A stretch of 64,000 bases of DNA, from the NCBI RefSeq assembly GCF_001514145.1, contig NZ_KQ948657.1, positions 366,614 through 430,613 on the forward strand, given 5' to 3'. The DNA is from Streptomyces canus. GTDB taxonomy: Bacteria > Actinomycetota > Actinomycetes > Streptomycetales > Streptomycetaceae. The notes under the pieces are model-generated. The model worked only from the letters and a program-made list of their open reading frames with translations. It searched no databases and was not told the DNA's origin. A program made the translations under genes and the position numbers. Positions 51,741 to 60,910 of this stretch are shown here, one piece after another (position 1 is the first letter of the stretch; the number at the start of each line of letters is the position of its first letter).

Positions 51741-54700
51741 TCACTTTCCGTAGTACGCGTTGTAGATCGAGATCGTCGACTTGTTGCCCTTCTTGTCGGC
51801 GATCTTGGCGTGGAAGGAGATGGCCTTCCCCTTCGCCGGGTTCTTCACGGTGATCTTGCCGCCCGAGACCGTGACCTTCTTCCAGGTCTGGCCGTAGTCG
51901 TACGACACGTACACCGCGAGGGACTTCAGGTTGGAGCCCTTGGCGGAGCCCTCGACGGTCAGCGGGATCTTGACCGTCTTGCCGGCCTCGACGCGGCTGT
52001 CCAGACCCGTGGCCGCGTTGAAGCGGACCGTGGAGGCGGGCAGCTTGGTGAGGTCGGCCGTCTTCTTGGACGAGAACGTCCAGCTGGCGTCGATCCGGGT
52101 GGAGGCCGCCGCGACCTTGACGGTGCGCTTGACCGAGGTCGTCAGCTTGTACGAGGCCTGGCCGGCCGGGACCTTGAAGGTCTTCTCGCCGAACAGCGGG
52201 TCGTCGTTGGAGCCGACCTTGACGCCGTTCTTGTACAGCGTGGTGTTGACCGAGGTGAACGCCGAGGAACCCGCGTGAGCGTTGGCGTCCGCGAACAGCG
52301 GGAGGGAGCCGAAGATCTCGTTGCCGCTGCGGTACAGACCGAAGTCGGCGTTGAGATGCGGGCCGAAGACCGCGGTGTTGAAGGTCTTCCCGTAGGACTT
52401 GCCGCCCTTGAAGGACTGCGCGGCGCCGAGCGTGTAGTACGCGTCGGCGATCGGGAAGCCGTCCGGGTCGACACCGCTGTCCTGCTCGAAGTCCATCCCC
52501 CACTTGACGCCGCTGAGGGTGGACAGGTGCAGGGTGCGGGTGCTGGGCAGGGTCTGCTGGATGGCGATCGAGGAGGCGGAGAAGGAGCCGGGCAGCCAGC
52601 CCACGGCGTTGATCGAGCCCTTCTTGCCGCTGGCGGCGGCGCCCATGCCGACCTTCACCTTGGCCAGCTCGCTCGCCTTGTAGTGCTTGGTGTAACCGGT
52701 GGCGAACTGCTTGACCTTGCCGCCGGCGACGGTGTCGTACTGCTCGGTGGCGCCCTTGCTCCAGTGGCCGTCGAACTGCTCGGTGAGCGAGCCGTCGGTC
52801 ACCTGCGGACCGACGTGCGCGGTGTTGAAGCCCGCGTACGAGTCCAGGAACCAGCCGAAGCCGTAGCCGCCGTCGGGCGTCTCGATCTGGAAGCCGGGCG
52901 AGACGAACTCCGACTTGGCGGCCGCGTCCGGCACGGTGATGTCGACCGGCTTGGCCTTGCGCGCGTCCAGCGTGACCGTCGTGCTCTTGGTGACGTTCAG
53001 CTTCGGCTGGACCAGCCAGTCGGTGCCCTTGGTGACGTCCTTCGGGTCCACGAAGGTCGTGGTGCTGAGGACGTAACCGCCCTTGGGCACGCGCACGGTG
53101 ACGGTGCCGTCCTCGTCGTACGGCGTGTACCACTTGCCGTTGCCGAGGCCGGAGATACCGCTCAGGTCGCTCGAGTAGTTCTTGGTCGGCTGACCGTCAC
53201 GGCCGAGGACCTTCAGCGTGACGTCGTACGACTCGACCTCGCGCTGCACCGCGGCCGCCGTGCGGACGGTCTGGCCGCCGCCCGTCGCGGTCACGTACGC
53301 CGAGTAGGCACCGTCGAGCGTGCCGCCCAGCTTGGTGTTGACGGTGAGGTCGACGGATGCCGTGCCGCCGTTCGCCGGGACCGTCACCGTGGTGGCGCCC
53401 AGCTTGAAGAAGCCGGCCGGAGCGGCCTGGCCCTTCGGGTTGGTGGCCGTCGACGACAGCTTCAGCGTGACGTCCTTCGTACCGAGGTTGCGGTACGTCA
53501 CCTTCTTGGTGTCCGGCTTGTCGTCGGTGTGCGGCCACGACTGCGTGCCGAAGCTCACCGACACCGGGTCGGCGATGACGGTCTGCTTGATGGCCTGGTC
53601 GACCTGGATACGGCCCGAACCCTGCTGGAACGGGGTGTACTTGCCGCCCTTCGTGGAGCCCGTCAGGGCGCCCTTCAGTTCGGCGTAGCCCCAGTCCGGG
53701 TGCTCCTGCTTGAGGATCGCCGCCGCGCCCGCGACATGCGGGGTCGCCATCGACGTACCGGAGATGGTGAGGTAGCCGGCCGGCTTCTCGCCGACCTCCT
53801 TGGCGATGAGGCTGCCGGGAGCGGCGGCCGCGGTGATGTCCACGCCGGGCGCGGTCACGTCGGGCTTGATCTGCCCGTCGAGGCCGGGGCCGGTGCTGGA
53901 GAAGGACGCCAGCTTGTCCTTGTCGTCGACCGCGCCGACGGTCAGGGCCGAGGCGGCGCTGCCCGGGGAGCCGATGGTCTGGTCGCCGAAGTCGCCCTCG
54001 TTGCCGGCGGCGATGGCGAACAGGATGCCCTTGGTCTCCGAGAGCTTGTTGACCTCGGCTTCCAGCGGGTCGATCTCCGGGGTGTCGCCGCCGCCCAGGC
54101 TGAGGTTGACGACGTCGGCGCCCTGCTCGGCCGCCCACTCCATGCCGGCGAGGATCTCAGAGTCCTCGCCGTAGCCGTCGTCGCTGAGCACCTTGCCGTT
54201 GAGCAGCTTGGCGCCCGGCGCCACACCCTTGTACTTGCCGCCCGACTTCGCGCCGGTACCGGCCGCGATGGAGGCGACGTGGGTGCCGTGGCCGAACTTG
54301 TCGGTCGCGTCGGCGGAGGTGGAGAAGTTCTTGGCCGCGATCACCTGGTCCTTGAGGTCCGGGTGGGTCGCGTCGATGCCGGTGTCCAGGACGGCGATCT
54401 TGACGCCCTTGCCGTCGTAGCCCTTGGCCCAGGCGGTCGGGGCGCCGATCTGCGGCACGGACTTGTCGAGGCTGGCCTTGCGGACGCCGTCGAGCCAGAC
54501 GTGCGCGATGCCGGAGGCGGTCTTGTCGCCGTTGGTGACCGCGTCCCACAGCTCGGGCGCGTCCTCCTTCGGCGTCTGTACCGCGTCGGCGTTCAGGGAG
54601 GCCAGGGAGTGGCGGAGCGTGCCCGCGTCCCGGACGTCGCCCTTGGCCGTGCTCGCCGCGCCCTTGTAGCCGACGATCACCTTCAGTCCCTTGCTCTGGG

Positions 54701-55073
54701 ACTTGCGGGTGGCGGCCTTGTTGAGCTCGGTGACGTCGAACAGCCGCTGGTCGAGCTTGCCGCTGGACACCAGGCGGACGACGTCGGACGGCAGCACATA
54801 GGTGTGGCCGTCGGCCTTGCGGAGCTGCACCGGTATGTGTTCGCGGCCCTTCGCGGGCTCCAGGCCCACGACGCGGCCCTTGGCGTCCACGACGACGCGG
54901 TCACCGGTGATCAGGGTGATGCGGTGCTTGGGCGTGAGCTGCGCCTTGTTCGACTGCGAGACGCTCGAAGTCTTCGCATCCGCCGACGCCGGGCTGGTCA
55001 TGCCCGCCGCGAGCGCTACCGCGGCCGCTGTGGCGATCGTCGCCGCGCATGCCTTTTTCACTTGTCTGCGCAA
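51741..55073 (-). CDS. Large secreted S8 (subtilisin-like) peptidase
   Basis: An 1110-aa exported serine protease. Signal peptide (KKACAATIATAAAVALAAG, cleavage near PASA), a propeptide to about 205, then the catalytic domain with Asp230 (AVLDTGIDATHPDL), His262 (FGHGTHVASIAAG), oxyanion Asn in AAGNEGD and Ser441 (SGTSMATPHVAGA). The remaining 600 residues are beta-rich, Fn3-like (VTYRNLGTKDVTLKLSSTATN). The start is best at TTG 55073, with AAGGGGG 5 bases upstream; GTG 55061 (VKKACAA) is possible. A large extracellular protease typical of streptomycetes. Confidence 0.93.
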   Translation of the reverse strand: MRRQVKKACAATIATAAAVALAAGMTSPASADAKTSSVSQSNKAQLTPKHRITLITGDRVVVDAKGRVVGLEPAKGREHIPVQLRKADGHTYVLPSDVVRLVSSGKLDQRLFDVTELNKAATRKSQSKGLKVIVGYKGAASTAKGDVRDAGTLRHSLASLNADAVQTPKEDAPELWDAVTNGDKTASGIAHVWLDGVRKASLDKSVPQIGAPTAWAKGYDGKGVKIAVLDTGIDATHPDLKDQVIAAKNFSTSADATDKFGHGTHVASIAAGTGAKSGGKYKGVAPGAKLLNGKVLSDDGYGEDSEILAGMEWAAEQGADVVNLSLGGGDTPEIDPLEAEVNKLSETKGILFAIAAGNEGDFGDQTIGSPGSAASALTVGAVDDKDKLASFSSTGPGLDGQIKPDVTAPGVDITAAAAPGSLIAKEVGEKPAGYLTISGTSMATPHVAGAAAILKQEHPDWGYAELKGALTGSTKGGKYTPFQQGSGRIQVDQAIKQTVIADPVSVSFGTQSWPHTDDKPDTKKVTYRNLGTKDVTLKLSSTATNPKGQAAPAGFFKLGATTVTVPANGGTASVDLTVNTKLGGTLDGAYSAYVTATGGGQTVRTAAAVQREVESYDVTLKVLGRDGQPTKNYSSDLSGISGLGNGKWYTPYDEDGTVTVRVPKGGYVLSTTTFVDPKDVTKGTDWLVQPKLNVTKSTTVTLDARKAKPVDITVPDAAAKSEFVSPGFQIETPDGGYGFGWFLDSYAGFNTAHVGPQVTDGSLTEQFDGHWSKGATEQYDTVAGGKVKQFATGYTKHYKASELAKVKVGMGAAASGKKGSINAVGWLPGSFSASSIAIQQTLPSTRTLHLSTLSGVKWGMDFEQDSGVDPDGFPIADAYYTLGAAQSFKGGKSYGKTFNTAVFGPHLNADFGLYRSGNEIFGSLPLFADANAHAGSSAFTSVNTTLYKNGVKVGSNDDPLFGEKTFKVPAGQASYKLTTSVKRTVKVAAASTRIDASWTFSSKKTADLTKLPASTVRFNAATGLDSRVEAGKTVKIPLTVEGSAKGSNLKSLAVYVSYDYGQTWKKVTVSGGKITVKNPAKGKAISFHAKIADKKGNKSTISIYNAYYGK

Positions 55074-55261
55074 GTTTCCCCCTTGCAGAAGGACCGGGTG
55101 AATTCCCCGTTCACCCGGGCGGGGGCAGACTCGCACGCATATACGTGCACCCCCCGGTGCTCGAAGTATGCCGAGGGGTGATCACGACCTCAATAGACAA
55201 CTGCCCGACAGCAAAGTCTGTTACAAGACTGCCGGGTTCAGAGGGAGTTGGGGTTCCCGGC

Positions 55262-55945
55262 TCAGGAGACGGCGTTCTCCTTCACCGTGATCCTGCCCTT
55301 GCGGATGGTGGCGAGGCGGGGGGCCTTCTTCGCGATGGCGGAGTCGTGGGTGACCATGATGAAGGTCAGCCCCAGCTCCTTCCACATGCGTTCGAGTACG
55401 TCCATGATCTCGTCGCGCATCGACTCGTCGAGGTTGCCGGTGGGTTCGTCGGCGAGGAGTACCTTCGGCTGCTTGACGAGGGCGCGGGCGATGGCGACGC
55501 GCTGCTGCTGTCCACCGGACAACTCGGAGGGCAGATGCCTCAGTCGCTCCCCGAGCCCGACGGAGGTGAGGGCCTCGGCCGCCCGCTCCCGTCGCTCCTT
55601 CACCTTCACGCCGAGGGGTACGAGGGCGGTCTCGACGTTCTCCTGGGCGGTGAGGGTGGGGATGAGGTTGAAGGACTGGAAGACGAAGCCGATGTTCTCG
55701 CTGCGGACCTTGGTGAGCTTGGCCTCCGACAGCTTGGCCAAGTCGGTGCCGTCGAGCACGACTTCGCCCTCCGTGGGCTTGTCCAGTCCGCCGAGCATCT
55801 GGAGCAGGGTGGACTTGCCGCCGCCCGTGGGGCCCTGGATGACGAGACGGTCCCCGTCGGCGATGGTGAGGTCGACACCGGCGAGCGCGTCGACGGTGTC
55901 CTTGCCTCGGGAGTAGCGCTTGGTGACGCTTCTGAGTTCGTACAT
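55262..55945 (-). CDS. MacB/LolD-type ABC transporter ATPase
   Basis: A 227-aa ATPase: Walker A GPTGGGKSTLLQMLGG, SENIGFVFQSFNLIPTLTAQENV, signature LSGGQQQRVAIARAL and Walker B VLLADEPTGNLD, the pattern of ATPases that work with FtsX-fold permeases. ATG 55945. The permease is encoded 214 bp upstream on the same strand; the gap holds a dispersed repeat. Confidence 0.94.
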   Translation of the reverse strand: MYELRSVTKRYSRGKDTVDALAGVDLTIADGDRLVIQGPTGGGKSTLLQMLGGLDKPTEGEVVLDGTDLAKLSEAKLTKVRSENIGFVFQSFNLIPTLTAQENVETALVPLGVKVKERRERAAEALTSVGLGERLRHLPSELSGGQQQRVAIARALVKQPKVLLADEPTGNLDESMRDEIMDVLERMWKELGLTFIMVTHDSAIAKKAPRLATIRKGRITVKENAVS

Positions 55946-56009
55946 GGTGACTCCTGGGTGGGTGGGGTTGGAGGTGGGCGAGTCGTTGTCGGCGGCGGGC
56001 CGGCCGTGC

Positions 56010-56085
56010 CCCGAAGGGGCGCGGGGCCGTATCGATCAGCGGCTCCGCCGCGTGGGCGCGACCGGCCACGACGCACCCGCAGCCG
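56010..56085. repeat. Dispersed GC-rich intergenic repeat, copy 2
   Basis: CCCCGAAGGGGCGCGGGG followed by GCGGCTCCGCCGC and GTGGGCGCGACC, the same repeat family as at 45965. It lies inside the ABC operon between permease and ATPase genes, and could form a hairpin that lowers ATPase expression relative to the permease. Confidence 0.65.
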
Positions 56086-56159
56086 CGAGACGGCATGGCG
56101 AGGCACGTCCGTAGGCGCACCAGCGCGGGTGAGCGACGGCCGGCCACCGCCGACGGCCA

Positions 56160-57611
56160 CTACTCGACGCGGCGCAACGCGTCCGCCGGCCGCAGCCGCG
56201 ACGCGCGCCAGCCGCCGAACGCCCCGGCGATGAGACCGCCGGCCACCGCCAGCCCGACCGCGATCGACACCGTCGTAAGGCTGACCGGAGCGGTCAGGGA
56301 GACGTCCAGCGTCTTGGCGGCCGCCCGACGGCCGAACCCACCGCCGAAGCCTCCGCCGCCACCCGTGCCACCACCACCGCCCAACTGGGCCTGCAGCGTG
56401 GGACTGATGGCCGTCACGACGTACGCGCCCGCCAGGCCCAGCGCGATGCCCAGCGCCCCGCCCAGCAGCCCGTTCACCATCGCCTCGCCGACGACCTGCC
56501 GGGTCACCCGCCCCGACTTCCATCCCAGCGCCTTGAGCGTGCCGAACTCCCGCACCCGACGGGACACCGCGGACGAGGTCAGCAGACCGGCGACGAGGAA
56601 CGCGGCGACCAGCACGGCGATCGACAGCCACTTGCCGACGTTCGTGGCGAGCGAGGAGGCCGTCGACAGCGACCCCGACACCGTGTCCGCGAGGTCCGCC
56701 GAGGTCGTCACCGTCGTACCCGAGATGTTCTTCTGGATCGTCGACTTGACGGAGTCGATCTTCTGCGAGTCGGTCGCCTTGACGTAGATCGTGGTGACCT
56801 TGTTCTTCGAGTCGCTGAGGGTCTGCGCCTGGGTGAGCGGGATGTAGACGTTGGCGGCCGCGTCCCCGCTGTCCGCGGTGGCGATACCGATCACCTTGAA
56901 CTTGACGCTCTTGATGGTGACGGTGGAACCGACCTTGAGCTTCTTCTCCTTGGCGTACGCGGAGTCGACGACGGCGACCTTCGCCGCGCTCTCGGTCGAC
57001 GTGAACGTACGGCCGCTGGTGATCTTGGAGGAGGTCAGCGGGCCGAGGGCCGCCTTGGTGACGTCGGTGCCGTAGACGGAGTAGTTGTTGACGTCGAAGT
57101 TCGCGCCGCCGCCCCGCACTTCACCCTGCGGCTGACCGGTGCCGCCGCCGTTCCGGCCGCCGCCTTCACCGCCCCCGTTGCCGTTCCGCTGGAACTCGCC
57201 GCGCGTGAACTGGCCGTTGATCTTGATGACTTGCAGGCTCAGCCCGCCGACCGCGTCCGAGACCCCGGTCTGCTGGTCGACCTTGGAGACCGTGGAGGTG
57301 GACAGGGTCTGGAACCCCTGCACCAGCACCCGGTCGCTGCTCTGCTCCGAGTCGGAGCCATTGTCCTGCGCGTCGAACTGGAAACGCGGCCGCTCCGACG
57401 AACTGGCCTGCGGCTGGGCGGCCTTGGTGACCGTCATGTCGGTGCCCAGCCCGTACAGCGACTGCAGGACCTTGTCCTGGGCCTTCCCCATGCCGGACGA
57501 CACGGAGCTGACCACGATGACCAGCGCGATCCCGAGCGCGAGCCCGGAGGCGACGACGAGGGCCGCCTTTCTGCGGCGGCGCAGTTCGCGCCTCAGGTAG
57601 GTGAAGAACAT
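56160..57611 (-). CDS. FtsX/MacB-type ABC permease
   Basis: A 483-aa permease with one N-terminal helix (AALVVASGLALGIALVIVVSSV), a large extracytoplasmic MacB_PCD-like domain and three C-terminal helices (WLSIAVLVAAFLVAGLL, GALGIALGLAGAYVV, GLAVAGGLIAGAFGGW). Gly-rich low-complexity loops occur in the outside domain (NGGGEGGGRNGGG) and before the last helix (GGGGGTGGGGGFGGG). Partner of the ATPase at 55262. Probably a mechanotransmission or peptide/antibiotic-resistance exporter; the substrate is unknown. Confidence 0.9.
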   Translation of the reverse strand: MFFTYLRRELRRRRKAALVVASGLALGIALVIVVSSVSSGMGKAQDKVLQSLYGLGTDMTVTKAAQPQASSSERPRFQFDAQDNGSDSEQSSDRVLVQGFQTLSTSTVSKVDQQTGVSDAVGGLSLQVIKINGQFTRGEFQRNGNGGGEGGGRNGGGTGQPQGEVRGGGANFDVNNYSVYGTDVTKAALGPLTSSKITSGRTFTSTESAAKVAVVDSAYAKEKKLKVGSTVTIKSVKFKVIGIATADSGDAAANVYIPLTQAQTLSDSKNKVTTIYVKATDSQKIDSVKSTIQKNISGTTVTTSADLADTVSGSLSTASSLATNVGKWLSIAVLVAAFLVAGLLTSSAVSRRVREFGTLKALGWKSGRVTRQVVGEAMVNGLLGGALGIALGLAGAYVVTAISPTLQAQLGGGGGTGGGGGFGGGFGRRAAAKTLDVSLTAPVSLTTVSIAVGLAVAGGLIAGAFGGWRASRLRPADALRRVE

Positions 57612-57776
57612 GGCCGCAAGCTAGGTACGGCGCGTGATGACTCCATAAGCCACGAATAAGAGCTGCATGAGAAGGCTGTCTGTGAGCCGGCAACCACCCC
57701 GGACGAGCCTGTCAGAGATACTCCTACGGCCTCGCCTCACTCGGCCCGGACGCGTAGCGCGACCACGGGAGGAAAC

Positions 57777-57818
57777 GCGGGAAGGCGGCCACCCCCCAAG
57801 GGGTGACCGCCTTCCCGC
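57777..57818. terminator. Long hairpin terminator downstream of L,D-transpeptidase
   Basis: A 19-bp stem with one mismatch: GCGGGAAGGCGGCCACCCC (57777-57795) with GGGGTGACCGCCTTCCCGC (57800-57818), loop CCAA, 19 bp past the transpeptidase stop. The rest of the 226-bp gap to 57612 is the promoter region of the ABC operon, with no gene. Confidence 0.9.
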
Positions 57819-57837
57819 GTCAGTCGGCCGGCGTCCG

Positions 57838-59088
57838 TCAGACCGCCGACCCCGCCTTCCAGTCCGCCCAGTTCAGGTTCCAGCCGTTGAGGCCGTTGTC
57901 CGGGGCCACCGTCTTGTCGCCGGTGTTGGAGACGACCACCACGTCGCCGACGATCGAGTTGGTGTAGAACCAGTAGCCCGCCGTGCCGGTGTCGTTGGCG
58001 CCCTTGGTGTCGGACAGGCCCACGCAGCCGTGGCTGGTGTTCACGTTGCCGAAGACGGACTTGGCGCCCCAGTAGTTGCCGTGCACGAAGGTGCCGGAGT
58101 TGGTGAGCCGGATGGCGTGCGGCACGTCCTTGATGTCGTACTCGCCCTTGCCGTCGTCGTCGGTGAAGCCCACGGTCGCGCCGTTCATGCGCGTCTCCTT
58201 GAACTTCTCGGACATCACCATGACGCCTTCGTACGTCTTGTTCTCCGGCGAACCGGCCGAGATCGGGATGGTCTTGATCGTCGTGCCGTTGTGCGTGATC
58301 TTCATCTGCTTGGTCTTGGCGTCGACATACGAGACCTGGTTGCGACCGATCTTGAACGTGACCGTCTTCTGCTGGACGCCATAGACACCGGAGGCGCCCT
58401 CGACACCGTCGAGCGCGAGCTTCAGCGTGACGGTGGAGTTCTCCTTCCAGTAGTCCTCGGGGCGGAAGTCGATGCGGTTGGCGTTGAACCAGTGACCGAC
58501 GACCTCCTGACCGCTGCTGGAGGAGACGGTGATGCCCTTCTGGACGGCCGCCTTGTTGCTGATCGCCTTGTCGAAGTTGATCGACACCGGCATGCCCACG
58601 CCGACCGTCGAGCCGTCCTCCGGCGTGAAGTTGCCTATGAAGCTGTTGGCCGGGGAGACCGTCGTGAACGAGGCGTTCTCGTGGGCCACGAGACCGTCGG
58701 TGTCCTTGGCCTCCGCGGCGACCTTGTAGGTCGTCGAGCGCTCCAGCTGGGTGTCGGGCTTCCAGCTGGTCTTGTCGGCGGACAGCTCGCCGGCGACCTT
58801 CGTGCCGTCGGTCGTCGTCATCGTCACGTCGGTGAGCGTGCCCTTGCTCACGGTGACGGCGGCGGAGTTGTTGATGGAGGCGTTGTCCGTGCCGTCCTTG
58901 GGCGTGATCTTGATTTCGGCCTGGGAGCTCTTCTTGGCCGCCGCCTCGTCGGCCTTGGCCTGTGAGGTGTCGCCGCCGCCGCCGCTCGACGAGGAGTCGT
59001 CGCCACCGGAACAGGCCGAGAGCACCAGCACCCCGCCGAGCAGTGCGGACGCGACCGTCAGGCCCCTGCGCCGCTTACTGACCGTCAT
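57838..59088 (-). CDS. Lipoprotein L,D-transpeptidase
   Basis: A 416-aa lipoprotein: lipobox VLSAC with Cys26, a Ser/Gly linker, two Ig-like domains (about 58-250) and a YkuD catalytic domain with His336 (TFVHGNYWG) and Cys355 in TSHGCVGLSD. It forms 3-3 cross-links in peptidoglycan, important in actinomycete cell walls. This two-Ig-domain layout is that of mycobacterial LdtMt2-like enzymes. ATG 59088 has GGAG 9 bases upstream; the ATG five codons earlier lacks a site. Confidence 0.94.
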   Translation of the reverse strand: MTVSKRRRGLTVASALLGGVLVLSACSGGDDSSSSGGGGDTSQAKADEAAAKKSSQAEIKITPKDGTDNASINNSAAVTVSKGTLTDVTMTTTDGTKVAGELSADKTSWKPDTQLERSTTYKVAAEAKDTDGLVAHENASFTTVSPANSFIGNFTPEDGSTVGVGMPVSINFDKAISNKAAVQKGITVSSSSGQEVVGHWFNANRIDFRPEDYWKENSTVTLKLALDGVEGASGVYGVQQKTVTFKIGRNQVSYVDAKTKQMKITHNGTTIKTIPISAGSPENKTYEGVMVMSEKFKETRMNGATVGFTDDDGKGEYDIKDVPHAIRLTNSGTFVHGNYWGAKSVFGNVNTSHGCVGLSDTKGANDTGTAGYWFYTNSIVGDVVVVSNTGDKTVAPDNGLNGWNLNWADWKAGSAV

Positions 59089-59261
59089 CACACGCTTCTC
59101 CATCGTCGCCGAATCCCAGAAACCCCGAGAGTCCCCGTCAATAAAACCTAAACGCTACGACCGGTTCGTCCCGTTCCACCTTTTGAGAAGGTGTGGGGCA
59201 CACCACGTCCGCCGTGGCGGAGGGTGTGGCTGTCGGTGCGTGCGACCCATGAGACGACGAA

Positions 59262-59289
59262 ACCCCGGACGGCGGTTGCCGCCCGGGGT
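59262..59289 (-). terminator. Terminator after the 114-aa acidic protein gene
   Basis: A 12-bp stem with one G-T pair: ACCCCGGACGGC (59262-59273) with GCCGCCCGGGGT (59278-59289), loop GGTT, 20 bp past the stop at 59310. Confidence 0.78.
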
Positions 59290-59309
59290 CACGTTTTCCC
59301 CAAGCGCGC

Positions 59310-59654
59310 TCAGCCGACGGCCTCTTCTTCCTCGTCCTCCTGGACATCATCCTCGTCGAGGTCCCAGTCCGGCGAATCCGGGTCGTAGTCGATCTGCTCG
59401 CTGCTCCAGGAGGCCTGGGCCAGTTCGACGCCCGCCAGGTCCCCGACCAGGTCGAACGGGTCCACGAGGTAGGCGAGCGCCTCCGCAGTGTCTTCCGTCA
59501 CAGCACCCTCGGCGTGCGCCCGCTCGTCGTCCGGCATGTCCGGATCCTCCGCGATCCGCGCCAGCGCGGCCCGGGTCACGGCGTCCTGGTCGTCGACCTC
59601 GACGACGAGTTCCACCCGAAGCCGTACAAAACGTGATGTCTCTTCAGTGCTCAT
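59310..59654 (-). CDS. Acidic hypothetical protein
   Basis: A 114-aa protein (MSTEETSRFVRLRVELVVEVDDQDAVTRAALARI) with an extremely acidic tail (DYDPDSPDWDLDEDDVQEDEEEE). The N-terminal 80 residues look like a small alpha/beta domain. I recall close relatives of this size in many streptomycetes, none characterised. ATG 59654. Confidence 0.75.
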   Translation of the reverse strand: MSTEETSRFVRLRVELVVEVDDQDAVTRAALARIAEDPDMPDDERAHAEGAVTEDTAEALAYLVDPFDLVGDLAGVELAQASWSSEQIDYDPDSPDWDLDEDDVQEDEEEEAVG

Positions 59655-59763
59655 GCCCGGAGCGTAAAGCCCATCCCTCCCGTGACTTTCCCGTGACCCG
59701 CGCCTTTCACTAACATCGCCCCACACGGCCAATTCGCCAGCACCACAAGGGGATCGATATTCC

Positions 59764-60066
59764 GTGTCATCCGTTCGCCGTCCGTTGCTGACCGCCACCG
59801 CCGCGGGGACCCTTCTGGGCGCCCTGTGGTTCGTCCCGTCCGCCAACGCATCCCAGGACAGCCCGGCGAGAACAGAGCCGTCCCCGCAGGTCACAGCGCA
59901 GGCGCGGGTCACGACCACGAGCGCGGAGACGTCCGTGGACGACACGCGGCTCGCCGACACCGGCAGCTTCGACACCACGCCGTACGTCGTCGGCGGCACC
60001 CTGTTCCTCACTCTGGGTGCGGGCTTCGTCGTCTATTCGGTACGTCGCGAACGACTGGGGTTTTAA
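59764..60066 (+). CDS. Small LAxTG cell-wall protein (sortase substrate)
   Basis: A 100-aa protein: signal peptide (LLTATAAGTLLGALWFV, cleavage near ANA), a Ser/Thr-rich middle and a complete C-terminal sorting signal LADTG, a hydrophobic helix (YVVGGTLFLTLGAGFVVYSV) and RRER. LAxTG is the motif cut by class E sortases of Streptomyces. The exposed part is only about 45 residues. GTG 59764 follows AAGGGGATC. Confidence 0.85.
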   Translation: MSSVRRPLLTATAAGTLLGALWFVPSANASQDSPARTEPSPQVTAQARVTTTSAETSVDDTRLADTGSFDTTPYVVGGTLFLTLGAGFVVYSVRRERLGF

Positions 60067-60108
60067 ACGGGCTTGACGTGCTCTTGACCCGGCCTTCATA
60101 GTCCGCGC

Positions 60109-60867
60109 ATGAAGAGATCATCGACGGTGCGCACAGGTGTCACGGCGGCCATGGGTGTGCTGTCGCTCGCGCTCATCACCGGGTGCGGCGGCGGCTCGGA
60201 CGACGACTCGAAGGCATCCGAGAGCCCCCGGCCGTCGGAGGCGTCCGCCTCGCCGGCCACGGCCGCCGCGAAGGCGCTCGGCGCGGCCGACCTGGAGAAG
60301 CTGCTGCTCGTCCAGAGCGACCTGCCCAGGGACAAGATCGCCGACGGCGACGACACCCTGCCGAAGTCCCGGAGCGAGCTGAAGACGGACAAGGCCGCGT
60401 GCGCCCCGCTCGCCTACGCCCTGACCGGCCTGCCCCCAGGCGACACCGACACGGGCGCGAGCAACACCGTCACGTCGGAGGAGCGCGTCGGGAACTCCTT
60501 CAACGTCAGCATGACCAGCGTGGGCCTGTCCTCGTACGAGGGCGACGGCGCCGCGAAGGCCCTCAAGGCCGTCTCCGACGGGATCGCCCCCTGCTCCGGC
60601 GGGTTCGGCATCACGGCCCAGGGCGAGGAGATGAAGATCACCAAGATCGCCACCGGCAAGGCTTCCGGCAAGGGTGACGACTCGGTGGCCTTCGTCCTGG
60701 ACGCCGACATGGACGGCGAGGGCACGGGAACCTTCACCGTGGAGGCGGTGCGCGTCGGTACCGTCGTCTCCACGTACTACTCGGTCGACTTCGCCTCGAT
60801 GGAGAGCGGCAAGACGTCAGCCGTCCCGCTCGCTGTGATCGACGCCCAGGTGGGCAAGCTCAAATAG
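60109..60867 (+). CDS. Lipoprotein, sensor-domain type
   Basis: A 252-aa lipoprotein: lipobox ALITGC, a Ser/Ala/Pro linker and a domain with DLEKLLLVQSDLPRDKI, DKAACAPLAYALTGLPPGD and SSYEGDGAAKALKAVSDGIAPCSGGF, as in actinomycete lipoproteins related to PknH-type sensor domains, where two Cys form a disulfide. ATG 60109. It resembles the island lipoprotein at 37211 in layout and in the D-A-CAP segment. Confidence 0.8.
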   Translation: MKRSSTVRTGVTAAMGVLSLALITGCGGGSDDDSKASESPRPSEASASPATAAAKALGAADLEKLLLVQSDLPRDKIADGDDTLPKSRSELKTDKAACAPLAYALTGLPPGDTDTGASNTVTSEERVGNSFNVSMTSVGLSSYEGDGAAKALKAVSDGIAPCSGGFGITAQGEEMKITKIATGKASGKGDDSVAFVLDADMDGEGTGTFTVEAVRVGTVVSTYYSVDFASMESGKTSAVPLAVIDAQVGKLK

Positions 60868-60875
60868 CGCTCCGT

Positions 60876-60901
60876 GCCCCGCCGTCGTCGTACGGCGGGG
60901 C
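60876..60901. terminator. Bidirectional terminator lipoprotein / hutH
   Basis: A perfect 10-bp stem, GCCCCGCCGT (60876-60885) with ACGGCGGGGC (60892-60901), loop CGTCGT, in the 43-bp convergent gap. Confidence 0.88.
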
Positions 60902-60910
60902 CCGTCCCCC

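Noticed and set aside
51702..55181. A 1159-codon open frame antisense to the subtilase
   Set aside because: It mirrors the GC-rich codons of the real gene, is Val/Arg/Gly-rich with no domain, and the minus-strand product has a full catalytic triad.
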